Source of the DNA: Burkholderiales bacterium | Lineage (GTDB): Bacteria > Pseudomonadota > Gammaproteobacteria > Burkholderiales > Burkholderiaceae | Length of the DNA stretch: 9,432 bases | Reading direction: 5' to 3' | NCBI GenBank assembly: GCA_947447845.1 | Contig: CANFNO010000064.1 | Coordinates: 1-9,432 of the forward strand | In this document: in pieces, positions 1 through 5,583 of the stretch | Layout of the letters: the number at the start of each line of letters is the position of its first letter | Position numbering within the stretch: position 1 is the first letter of the stretch | Program-made: the position numbers and the translations under genes | Notes under the pieces: generated by a model | The model's input: the letters and a program-made list of their open reading frames with translations, nothing else | What the model was told of the DNA's origin: nothing | Databases searched by the model: none

Positions 1-575
1 AGCACGGGGAAGGGCATGCTGCCAAAGTCCAGCACGATGTGGTGGGTGTCGTAATCGGCACCGGCCGTGGCGCCGACTTCGGTGACGCGCACATTGCCCA
101 CCACTTTGGCAGTGATAGTTTTCTCGGTGGCCTTGGGGCCGTAGAGGTTGGTGTACGCATGCGCTGCGGACCAGGGTGGCACGGTGGCGCCAAATGCGCT
201 TGAGTTGAATGCCTCTTGACCGCTGGGGTCTGGTTGGATGTTAGGTGTTGCCTGCAGTTGTACTTGCGCTTCAGCCGTGTCTGCCACACCGGCTTGTGCC
301 AGTTGTTCAGCGCTCAATTCAGCCGGCAGTTCGTCCCAGAGCAATTGGTCTTCGATGGGGTAAGCCGCTACCTTGGGCATGGTGCGCCAGTTGTCAATCG
401 AGCCTGTAGGGCAGGGCGAGATGCAGGCCATGCAGAGGTTGCAGACATCGGCCTTGACGACGTAGTTGCGGCTGTCGTGGGTGATGGCGCCTACTGGGCA
501 GATTGCTTCGCAGGTGTTGCAGCGGATGCAAATTTCGGGGTCGATCAGGTGTTGTTTGATGACTGTCTCTGTCAT
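1..575 (-). CDS. boxA: BoxA, benzoyl-CoA epoxidase reductase subunit (5' part, runs off the window)
   Basis: This is the N-terminal ~191 residues of the reductase that passes electrons from NADPH to the diiron epoxidase BoxB in aerobic benzoyl-CoA degradation. It reads leftward from an ATG at 575-573 and stays open to the window edge. Two ferredoxin-type 4Fe-4S motifs are visible: Cys16/19/22/26 (C-x2-C-x2-C-x3-CP) and Cys45/48/51/55. A Gln/Ala/Thr-rich linker follows (about residues 70-135), then the start of a ferredoxin-NADP reductase-like FAD domain (from about residue 145, including DTHHIVLDFG). Two clusters followed by an FNR-like domain is the known BoxA architecture. The C-terminal FAD/NADPH part is outside the window. 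Upstream there is only a weak purine-rich ribosome site (GAGAAAG). The gene lies about 570 bp downstream of boxB, an unusually wide gap filled by an inverted-repeat element. The identity is firm given adjacency to boxB and boxC. Confidence 0.93.
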   Translation of the reverse strand, partial: MTETVIKQHLIDPEICIRCNTCEAICPVGAITHDSRNYVVKADVCNLCMACISPCPTGSIDNWRTMPKVAAYPIEDQLLWDELPAELSAEQLAQAGVADTAEAQVQLQATPNIQPDPSGQEAFNSSAFGATVPPWSAAHAYTNLYGPKATEKTITAKVVGNVRVTEVGATAGADYDTHHIVLDFGSMPFPV

Positions 576-632
576 GTTCGTCTTTCTCTTTTGTGCAGGG
601 TGCTAATTTAACTTCACCTACTTTTACTTGTT

Positions 633-702
633 ATTTTTTTACTCTTCCATTTTTTTTACTCCCCCAACCTTTTTTACTCCCCCATTTTTTTTACTCCCCC
701 AT
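633..702. repeat. Four tandem copies of a T-run/ACTC/C-run unit
   Basis: A unit of 17-18 bp, made of six to eight T, then ACT, then a C-run and A, is repeated four times. The ACT starts lie at 641, 658, 676 and 693. The first copy is degenerate (ACTCTTCCA); the other three carry ACTCCCCC. The last copy is also the outer edge of the left inverted-repeat arm. The right arm has only one copy, so the array looks like a local expansion of the arm's end. On the box mRNA strand it reads as G-runs alternating with A-runs. Confidence 0.8.
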
Positions 703-759
703 CCCCCCGCCCCTTACCCCCCGTCGGGGTAAGGGGAGCCTAAGGCGGACAGCCAATTT
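688..759 (+). repeat. Left arm of 72-bp inverted repeat, with internal hairpin
   Basis: This is the reverse complement of 1019-1090 with one mismatch (C at 708 against an A in the partner). Within it, CCCCTTACCCC (710-720) and GGGGTAAGGGG (726-736) form a perfect 11-bp hairpin with loop CCGTC. A short CCTAAGG palindrome follows. Neither side of the hairpin carries a T-tract in the sense required for an intrinsic terminator, so I annotate it as a repeat. Confidence 0.9.
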
Positions 760-869
760 TGCTTTTTGGCTTCGGCTGCGCCTTCAATGAAGTGAGGCTG
801 ATTGGCTGGCGTTGCGTTGTGGGGATGGCGCTGGTTGTTGCGTGCCAACGCTACGTCTCAAGACCACTA

Positions 870-907
870 CATCGCTGCATCGCTGCATCGCTGCATCGCT
901 GCATCGC
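870..907. repeat. Octanucleotide tandem repeat (CATCGCTG, 4.75 units)
   Basis: Four perfect copies of CATCGCTG (870-901) are followed by a partial CATCGC (902-907). The array is flanked on both sides by the same 8-mer AAGACCAC (860-867 and 908-915). Further ACAAGACC-type repeats follow up to about 937. Identity between units is complete, which suggests recent slippage. It lies in the centre of the inverted-repeat element, not in a gene. Confidence 0.9.
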
Positions 908-1018
908 AAGACCACAACACCACAAGACCACAAGACCGTTCGCGCAAAGAGTCCGACATTGCCGCACAAGTTCTTCAAACCCTCACGTAATTTAACGCGT
1001 AGCCGAAGCGAAGCAACC

Positions 1019-1090
1019 AAATTGGCTGTCCGCCTTAGGCTCCCCTTACCCCGACGGGGGGTAAGGGGCTGGGGGATGGGGGAGTAAAAA
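1019..1090 (-). repeat. Right arm of 72-bp inverted repeat, with internal hairpin
   Basis: Inverted partner of 688-759 (71 of 72 positions complementary). It holds the same internal hairpin: CCCCTTACCCC at 1042-1052 and GGGGTAAGGGG at 1058-1068, loop GACGG. It starts about 56 bp downstream of the boxB stop codon, so it would appear early in the boxB-boxA intercistronic RNA. Confidence 0.9.
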
Positions 1091-1146
1091 ACCTGGAGAA
1101 GTAAGAAGGTAGGTGAGTTAAAGCGATAAGAGAAGTTTAAAAAACT

Positions 1147-2574
1147 TCAGTTAAACCGAACATACTCAAAATCCACCGGCTGCCGATTAATCCCCATCAC
1201 CGGAGGCGCAATCCAGTTAGCAAACTTGCCAGTCTCCACAACCCGACCCATCAAGCTCGCAACAAACGCGCGGTCTGCACCAGAAGGCAACCAGTTGTCC
1301 ACATTGGCCTTCCATTCGGCATCCGTCAACACACGTCCATCCGGCGAAATCTTGGCACCAGATAGAGAACCAATGTTGCGATGGAATGCCTTGTGCGGCG
1401 TCTTCAGACGGAAGGGAATGCCAGCCTTCTCGATGACCTTGTTCCAACGTTCCACACCACCGATTGAGTCCTTGATGTAGTCATCGCGCAGCACTTCGTT
1501 CAGCGCGTTGAGCATGGGCACTTCGCGCTCGATCAGTTGACCATTGCTCACCGACAAAACCTTGTAGGTCTGGCCTTTAAGTTGGTGGTCGTCATTGCGC
1601 TTGCCTTCTTCATAGCGACCCTTCAGGCCGGTGTTGTAGAAGGTGGCGGCGTTGCTGGACTCGTCGGCACCGAACAGGTCGATGGTCACGCTGAAGTGGA
1701 AATTCAGGTAGCGCTGCAGCGTGGGCAGGTCGATCACACCGGCGGCGCGCAGCTTGGTCACATCGTCGGTCTTCATCTCGTTCATGGCGGCACAGGTGCG
1801 GCTGATGACGCGGCTGATGCCGGACTCGCCCACGAACATGTGATGCGCTTCTTCGGTCAGCATGAACTTAGTAGTCCGGGCCAGCGGGTCGAAAGACGAC
1901 TCGGCCAAAGCGCAGAGCTGGAACTTGCCGTCACGGTCAGTGAAGTAGGTGAACATGAAGAAGGAAAGCCAATCCGGCGTCTCTTCATTGAATGCCTGCA
2001 GGATGCGCGGGTTGTCTTCCTGACCCGAGCGACGCTCCAGCAGCGCTTCACCTTCCTCGCGTCCATCGCGACCGAAGTATTTGTGCAGCAAATACACCAT
2101 GGCCCACAGGTGGCGGCCTTCTTCCACGTTCACCTGGAACAGGTTGCGCAGGTCGTACTGGCTGGGCGCGGTCAGGCCGAGGTGGCGTTGCTGCTCCACC
2201 GATGCGGGTTCGGTGTCACCTTGCGTGACGATGATGCGGCGCAGATTGGCGCGGTATTCGCCAGGCACGTCCTGCCATGCGGCTTCGCCTTTGTGGTCGC
2301 CGAAATGGATCTTGCGGTCTTGCTCTGCAGGGTTCAGGAAGATGCCCCAACGGTAGTCAGGCATCTTCACATGGCCAAACTGCGCCCAGCCTTGCGGGTC
2401 CACGCTGACGGCGGTGCGCAAATACACATCGAAGTTCTGGCTGTGATCCGGACCCATGTCGCCCCACCATTGCAGGTAGTTGGGTTGCCACTGCTCCAGC
2501 GCGCGCTGCAGGGTGCGGTCTTCGCTCAGGTTGACGTTGTTGGGGATCTTGTCGCTGTAATCGATGTTGCTCAT
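1147..2574 (-). CDS. boxB: BoxB, benzoyl-CoA 2,3-epoxidase (diiron oxygenase)
   Basis: This cytoplasmic oxygenase component converts benzoyl-CoA, O2 and electrons from BoxA into 2,3-epoxybenzoyl-CoA, the ring-activating step of aerobic benzoate degradation. I start it at the ATG at 2574 (475 aa, begins MSNIDYSDKI), because GGAG at 2584-2581 lies six bases upstream. A TTG at 2586 in the same frame overlaps that ribosome site and is unlikely to be used. The protein shows a ferritin-like diiron pattern: Glu122, Glu152-x2-His155 (in VEEGRHLW), Asp213, and Glu242-x2-His245 (in TEEAHHMF). These are the positions expected from the BoxB family, and the length is typical (about 475 aa). It is followed at distance by boxA and preceded by boxC with a repeat-filled gap of about 143 bp. 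No truncation or frameshift is visible. Identification is very secure. Confidence 0.96.
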   Translation of the reverse strand: MSNIDYSDKIPNNVNLSEDRTLQRALEQWQPNYLQWWGDMGPDHSQNFDVYLRTAVSVDPQGWAQFGHVKMPDYRWGIFLNPAEQDRKIHFGDHKGEAAWQDVPGEYRANLRRIIVTQGDTEPASVEQQRHLGLTAPSQYDLRNLFQVNVEEGRHLWAMVYLLHKYFGRDGREEGEALLERRSGQEDNPRILQAFNEETPDWLSFFMFTYFTDRDGKFQLCALAESSFDPLARTTKFMLTEEAHHMFVGESGISRVISRTCAAMNEMKTDDVTKLRAAGVIDLPTLQRYLNFHFSVTIDLFGADESSNAATFYNTGLKGRYEEGKRNDDHQLKGQTYKVLSVSNGQLIEREVPMLNALNEVLRDDYIKDSIGGVERWNKVIEKAGIPFRLKTPHKAFHRNIGSLSGAKISPDGRVLTDAEWKANVDNWLPSGADRAFVASLMGRVVETGKFANWIAPPVMGINRQPVDFEYVRFN

Positions 2575-2580
2575 GTCTGT

Positions 2581-2584
2581 CTCC
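2581..2584 (-). promoter_or_regulatory. Ribosome binding site deciding the boxB start
   Basis: GGAG on the minus strand (2584-2581) is followed by ACAGAC and then the ATG at 2574, an ideal spacing. It overlaps the alternative in-frame TTG at 2586-2584, which argues for the ATG as the true start. Confidence 0.85.
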
Positions 2585-2626
2585 AAAAAATAATGAAACT
2601 ATCCGGCACGAAATGTCTTACTCAGG

Positions 2627-2717
2627 GATGCCGCGGAACCGGCTTCGCCGGGCCGTTGGCATCGCCCCCTTGAGGGGGGAACGGGCTACACGAAGTGAGC
2701 CTGGAAGGGGGTGGTTT
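2627..2717. repeat. Stem-loop repeat between boxC and boxB
   Basis: Three nested or adjacent palindromes are visible: GATGCC (2627-2632) pairs with GGCATC (2658-2663); inside lies CCGGC-TTC-GCCGG (2639-2651); next comes CCCCC-TTGA-GGGGG (2665-2678). A block then continues to the boxC stop codon, ending GGGGGTGGTTTTCA. From memory, very similar sequences are scattered at gene ends in Comamonadaceae genomes, so I call it a dispersed REP-like repeat; that part is recollection, not a search. Its position just after boxC suggests a role in 3' end protection or in tuning boxC against boxB expression. Confidence 0.7.
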
Positions 2718-4382
2718 TCATACACGATTCCAGTCAAAGGCAGCTTTGTCGCCTTTTCCGTAAACCTTCAATGCGCCTTTTTCACCGACCGCGTTGGGCC
2801 GCTGGAAGATCCAGTTCTGCCAGGCGGTCAGGCGGCCGAAGACGCGGGTGAACATGTTCTCGGGGCCGTTAAAGCGCAGGTTGGCTTCCAGGCCGGTAAG
2901 CGCGTCGGGCGACATCGAGACGCGCTCTTCCACGGCAATGCGTACTTCGTCGGTCCAGTCGATGTCGTCTGGATTGGATGTCACCAGTCCCAGTGCAAAT
3001 GCGGCGTCGGCGTCCAGCGCTTTGCCAGCCTGTGCGCGCACTGCGTCCAGGGCCGGTGCTTCGCTGTAGAAGCGGCGTTGCAAGCGGCTTTGCTCGGTCA
3101 CCATCGGGAACAAACCAAAGTTGGTATCCGACACCGTGATCTTGGGAGTGGCGGCTTCGTCATCGGGGAGGATCAGCATATAGCTGCGGTCGCAGGCCAG
3201 GGCCAGTTCCAGCAAGGTGCCGGCAAAGCAGGAGCCGGGTTCGATCAGCGCAAACAGACTGCGCGAAGACACGTCCAATCGGGCCAAAGTGCGGCGCAGC
3301 AGACCGATGGTTTCACGCACCAGCCAATGGTTTTGGTGGGCTACCAACGTGGCGTCAGATGCCAGCACAGCAGCCGAGTCGCCCAAGGTCTTGATCAGCC
3401 AGATGCCGATGTCCAGCTCGTTGGTGCGCATTTGCAGAATCGCGTCTTCCAGCTCGCGGGCCATGGCCAGTGGGTACCACTTGTCACCGGCGGCTTCGAT
3501 ACCGGCGATGTCGGTAGGCTGGGCGCCGTTCGGGCTCTTCACGGTGAATACGGCAGTGCGCTTGGCACGGTCGATTTCCACCGTCACATACTGGTAACGC
3601 AGGGCGTCTGCTTCCACCGTGCGCTGCAGCGGGTTCAGCGTCACGCCTTTGCCATCAGCGGGACGGTCGCTTTTCTCTGCCAGCGCCAATGCGCGTTCCT
3701 GTACCTTGGCGGCAAACTGTGCGGGCTTGGCGATGGCGTCCACGAGGCGCCAGTCCACGGCCTTCTGGCCGCGCACCCCTTCGACGCTGGTGCAGAAAAT
3801 GTCGGCCAGGTCATGGCGCACTTTGCGCTTGTCGGTGACGCGGGTCAGGCCGCCGGTGCCGGGCAAGACGCCCAGCAAAGGCACTTCGGGCAAGCTGACC
3901 GCGCTGGAGCGGTCGTCCACCAGAACGATTTCGTCGCAGGCCAGGGCCAGTTCGTAGCCGCCGCCAGCGCAAGCGCCATTCACTGCGGCCAGGAATTTCA
4001 GGCCACTGTGCTTGGAAGTGTCTTCCAGGCCGTTGCGGGTTTCGTTGGTGAACTTGCAGAAGTTCACTTTCCAGGCATGGCTGGAAACGCCCAGCATGAA
4101 GATGTTGGCCCCTGAGCAAAACACCTTTTCCTTGGCGCTGGTGACCACCACGGTGCGCACTTCGGGGTGCTCGAAACGGATACGGCCGATGGCATCGTTC
4201 AGCTCGATGTCCACGCCGAGGTCGTAACTGTTGAGCTTGAGTTTGTAGCCGGGGCGCAAGCCCGCACTCTCATCGATGTCGATGGACAGGGTGGCCACCG
4301 GGCCGTTGAAGGCCAGTTTGACGTGGCGGTACTGGCTGGGATGGGTCTGGTATTCGACGCGGGGCGGTGTGGCGGTGGTCAT
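2718..4382 (-). CDS. boxC: BoxC, 2,3-epoxybenzoyl-CoA dihydrolase (benzoyl-CoA-dihydrodiol lyase)
   Basis: BoxC opens the epoxide made by BoxB, adding two waters and releasing formate, to give 3,4-dehydroadipyl-CoA semialdehyde. The 554-aa length fits this family, which is about twice a simple enoyl-CoA hydratase. The N-terminal half has crotonase landmarks: FCSGANIFML (about 88-97), AGGGYELALACDE (139-151) with Glu144, and SLPEVPLLGVLPGTGG (163-178) with Glu166. These sit where the oxyanion hole and catalytic glutamates of the superfamily lie. A second, degenerate crotonase-like segment near the C-terminus includes GTLLELALACDRSY. The start is the ATG at 4382, with GGAG at 4397-4394, a slightly long spacing of 11. 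It is the first structural gene after its own promoter (4442-4471), 129 bp downstream of boxR, and is followed by a REP-like repeat and boxB. No defect is seen. Confidence 0.96.
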   Translation of the reverse strand: MTTATPPRVEYQTHPSQYRHVKLAFNGPVATLSIDIDESAGLRPGYKLKLNSYDLGVDIELNDAIGRIRFEHPEVRTVVVTSAKEKVFCSGANIFMLGVSSHAWKVNFCKFTNETRNGLEDTSKHSGLKFLAAVNGACAGGGYELALACDEIVLVDDRSSAVSLPEVPLLGVLPGTGGLTRVTDKRKVRHDLADIFCTSVEGVRGQKAVDWRLVDAIAKPAQFAAKVQERALALAEKSDRPADGKGVTLNPLQRTVEADALRYQYVTVEIDRAKRTAVFTVKSPNGAQPTDIAGIEAAGDKWYPLAMARELEDAILQMRTNELDIGIWLIKTLGDSAAVLASDATLVAHQNHWLVRETIGLLRRTLARLDVSSRSLFALIEPGSCFAGTLLELALACDRSYMLILPDDEAATPKITVSDTNFGLFPMVTEQSRLQRRFYSEAPALDAVRAQAGKALDADAAFALGLVTSNPDDIDWTDEVRIAVEERVSMSPDALTGLEANLRFNGPENMFTRVFGRLTAWQNWIFQRPNAVGEKGALKVYGKGDKAAFDWNRV

Positions 4383-4441
4383 AGTTGGCTCGTCTCCAAA
4401 AAAGATGGTTATCAGTGCGGGTGTTTGTTTTCTTGATGTGA

Positions 4442-4471
4442 ATAATAATGCATCTTATAAAACGAGGTCAA
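4442..4471 (-). promoter_or_regulatory. Predicted sigma70-type promoter of boxC(BA)
   Basis: On the minus strand, TTGACC (4471-4466) and TATTAT (4447-4442) are separated by 18 bp and sit about 60 bp upstream of the boxC start. The -35 hexamer is part of AGTGCTTGAC (4476-4467), which also occurs at the promoter of the divergent ligase operon. A TGCA (4452-4449) lies directly against the -10 box and another (4484-4481) lies upstream of the -35, both in the context AAGATGCA, 32 bp apart. The arrangement fits a repressor-controlled promoter. The start site is not known from sequence. Confidence 0.7.
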
Positions 4472-4488
4472 GCACTTTGCTGCATCTT
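4449..4488 (-). promoter_or_regulatory. Candidate BoxR operator: paired AAGATGCA direct repeats
   Basis: TGCATCTT occurs twice on the plus strand (4449-4456 and 4481-4488), 32 bp or about three helical turns apart. The two copies flank the -35 element of the boxC promoter. TGCA-containing operators are, to my recollection, characteristic of the BzdR/BoxR regulators of benzoate pathways. The assignment to BoxR is inference from that and from location. Confidence 0.5.
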
Positions 4489-4511
4489 TTTGAAAATTCA
4501 GCTTTCCGGGC

Positions 4512-5447
4512 TCAGGCAGGTAACTGCAACAGCTCACGCACCATACTGCGCAAAGCTCTGAAAGTTTCGTCCAGCGGCTGGGCGCTGGTATCAAGTTTGA
4601 GTTGCGACTTGCTATAGAAGGCAGCGCGTCCGGCCAGGATGCTTTTCAGGTCTTCCATAGCCTCACGGCTGTTGGCCATGGGGCGCATATCCCCCTGCGC
4701 AACCACCCGCTTCATGTGGTCCTCCGGATCGGCGTGCAGCCAGACCGTGGTGCAGTGGCTGAGCAACTGGTTGAAGGTCGCCGGGTCCGATACCAGGCCG
4801 CCAGGGGTGGCAATCACCGCTTCGGGGTAAATCTGAATCGCCTCTTCCAGCGCCCGGCGTTCGTAGCGGCGGTAGGCGTTCATGCCATACAGGTTCTGGA
4901 TTTCGTTGACGCTGCAGCCGGCAAACTTCTCGATTTCGCGGCTCAGCTCCACAAACGGAAAGCCCAAATCATCGGCGAGCATCTGGCCAAGTGAGGACTT
5001 GCCTGCGCCGCGAAGCCCTACCAGAGCCACTCTGGGGTTTGCGTGCGGCGTGCCGCCACCGGTTCCCAAGGCTTCACCAATCGCTATGCGGGCCCGGCGC
5101 AAGTGCACTTCGTCGGCATTTTCAAGCAATTCTCGGATCAGCAACCACTCGGGATTGGAGGTGGTGACGTCGCCCAACAACTCGAACAGCGAGCATTGCA
5201 AGGCACCGGCTACTTGCAGCAACACCAGGATGGAGGCATTGCCTTCGCCGTACTCCAGATTGGCCAGGTGGCGCTCGGACACGTCGGCCGCTGCAGCCAC
5301 GGCCTTGCGCGTCATGCCCCGACGCGAACGCAGGGAGCGCACGCGCTCGCCCAGACTGACCAGAAAAGGGTTCTTTTCCGGCGCACGCTCGGCGCTTAGG
5401 GTGTTTTGGGGGGCTGCCTCGGGGGACAGGATTGCTTCAGTCGTCAT
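4512..5447 (-). CDS. boxR: BoxR, benzoyl-CoA-responsive transcriptional repressor (HTH plus shikimate-kinase-like domain)
   Basis: A 311-aa regulator of the BzdR/BoxR family. Residues about 31-93 form an XRE/HTH_3-type DNA-binding domain (GERVRSLRSRRGMTRKAVAAAADVS and onward). A linker of about 45 residues follows. Residues about 138-308 then resemble shikimate kinase: P-loop GLRGAGKSS (Gly144, Lys150, Ser151), TPGGLV (214-219), and a lid-like region with Arg274. In this family the kinase-like domain is known to sense benzoyl-CoA instead of making shikimate phosphate. The ATG at 5447 is the only reasonable start; its ribosome site is weak, consistent with a low-abundance regulator. It stands first in the leftward unit, divergent from the DUF4863-ligase operon, so it can control both sides. 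About 30 N-terminal residues before the HTH are low complexity. Identity is strong; ligand and operator assignments are by family. Confidence 0.93.
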   Translation of the reverse strand: MTTEAILSPEAAPQNTLSAERAPEKNPFLVSLGERVRSLRSRRGMTRKAVAAAADVSERHLANLEYGEGNASILVLLQVAGALQCSLFELLGDVTTSNPEWLLIRELLENADEVHLRRARIAIGEALGTGGGTPHANPRVALVGLRGAGKSSLGQMLADDLGFPFVELSREIEKFAGCSVNEIQNLYGMNAYRRYERRALEEAIQIYPEAVIATPGGLVSDPATFNQLLSHCTTVWLHADPEDHMKRVVAQGDMRPMANSREAMEDLKSILAGRAAFYSKSQLKLDTSAQPLDETFRALRSMVRELLQLPA

Positions 5448-5488
5448 AGTGGAACTCAGGGGTTACCCGCATACATGCAATATAGTGC

Positions 5489-5517
5489 TTGACACTGCAA
5501 CGGTCGGGCTTTATCGT
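5489..5517 (+). promoter_or_regulatory. Predicted promoter of the DUF4863-ligase-hydrolase-transporter operon
   Basis: A consensus -35 TTGACA (5489-5494) and a -10-like TATCGT (5512-5517) are separated by exactly 17 bp. A TGCA (5496-5499) lies in the spacer right after the -35. The upstream AGTGC makes the block AGTGCTTGAC (5485-5494 region) identical to the one at the boxC promoter. A leftward boxR promoter may overlap here, but I could not pick convincing hexamers for it. Confidence 0.65.
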
Positions 5518-5524
5518 TCATGCG

Positions 5525-5547
5525 TGCACAATAATTCATGTTGTGCA
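5525..5547. promoter_or_regulatory. Palindromic operator candidate TGCACAA-N9-TTGTGCA
   Basis: TGCACAA (5525-5531) and TTGTGCA (5541-5547) are perfect inverted repeats with a 9-bp spacer, so the half-sites are 16 bp centre to centre. The palindrome lies just downstream of the predicted -10 box of the rightward promoter, where a bound repressor would block transcription. The likely binder is BoxR, by position and TGCA content; another regulator cannot be excluded. Confidence 0.6.
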
Positions 5548-5583
5548 ACTTGGCAAGCCTGAAACTCAACACCGGAGTCTTTT

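Larger units (their letters stand above)
606..1122. repeat. Composite element bounded by long imperfect inverted repeats
   Basis: The outermost flanks 606-629 and 1099-1122 are imperfect reverse complements sharing a TTTAACT...CACCTAC...TTACTT pattern. Moving inward, the 72-bp arms match almost perfectly. Similarity then decays towards the centre, with weak pairing between about 760-805 and 978-1018. The whole stretch therefore behaves as one symmetrical unit of about 517 bp. No transposase gene is inside and I could not identify a target-site duplication next to the ends. It may be a MITE-like element, a pair of REP-type units in inverted orientation, or a locally duplicated and inverted repeat. 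The sequence does not decide between these. Confidence 0.75.
576..1146. other. 571-bp boxB-boxA intergenic region occupied by repeats
   Basis: No convincing gene lies here. The short open frames are low-complexity translations of repeats, such as the octanucleotide array. The region consists almost wholly of one composite inverted-repeat structure: a T-rich/C-rich tandem array (633-702), a 72-bp arm (688-759), a 259-bp centre containing an 8-bp tandem repeat, and the inverted second arm (1019-1090), with degenerate outer flanks. I found no promoter for boxA that I would defend. BoxA is therefore probably read through this region from the upstream boxC/boxB transcript. Confidence 0.8.
5448..5583. 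promoter_or_regulatory. Divergent control region between boxR and the ligase operon
   Basis: Only 136 bp separate the two divergent start codons. The region is clearly AT-richer than the flanking genes. It contains four TGCA motifs (5476, 5496, 5525, 5544), spaced 20, 29 and 19 bp, so the outer pairs lie roughly two helical turns apart. It also contains the plus-strand promoter and a 7-bp perfect palindrome. Shared control of both operons by BoxR is the likely reading. Confidence 0.7.

Noticed and set aside
700..740. Intrinsic terminator at the CCCCTTACCCC hairpin
   Set aside because: The stem is strong but no U-tract follows on either strand; on the box mRNA strand the downstream side is G-rich and A-rich.
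860..940. Possible CRISPR array
   Set aside because: Units are 8 bp, directly adjacent and without unique spacers; this is a simple tandem repeat.
593..1087. Several short open frames in the boxB-boxA gap
   Set aside because: Their translations are repeats (for example HRCIAAS units from the octanucleotide array) without ribosome sites or homology.
606..1122. Insertion sequence with transposase
   Set aside because: There is no transposase-like frame, and no target duplication could be recognised at the ends; only a non-autonomous or REP-like element remains possible.
2575..2586. Upstream TTG start for boxB
   Set aside because: The TTG overlaps the GGAG that serves the ATG at 2574, and the four extra residues add nothing expected of the family.
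1537..2673. Long plus-strand open frame opposite boxB
   Set aside because: It lies antisense to a complete, strongly recognised boxB; its translation is a His/Val/Gly-rich mirror of GC-rich coding DNA with no family resemblance and no ribosome site.
2613..4115. 500-codon plus-strand open frame opposite boxC
   Set aside because: It is antisense to boxC and starts within a stem-loop repeat. Long antisense frames are expected in GC-rich genes, and the product is not recognisable.
4512..5000. Metabolic shikimate kinase (aroK)
   Set aside because: The kinase-like domain is fused to an HTH domain and located in a benzoate locus, matching the BoxR/BzdR regulators.
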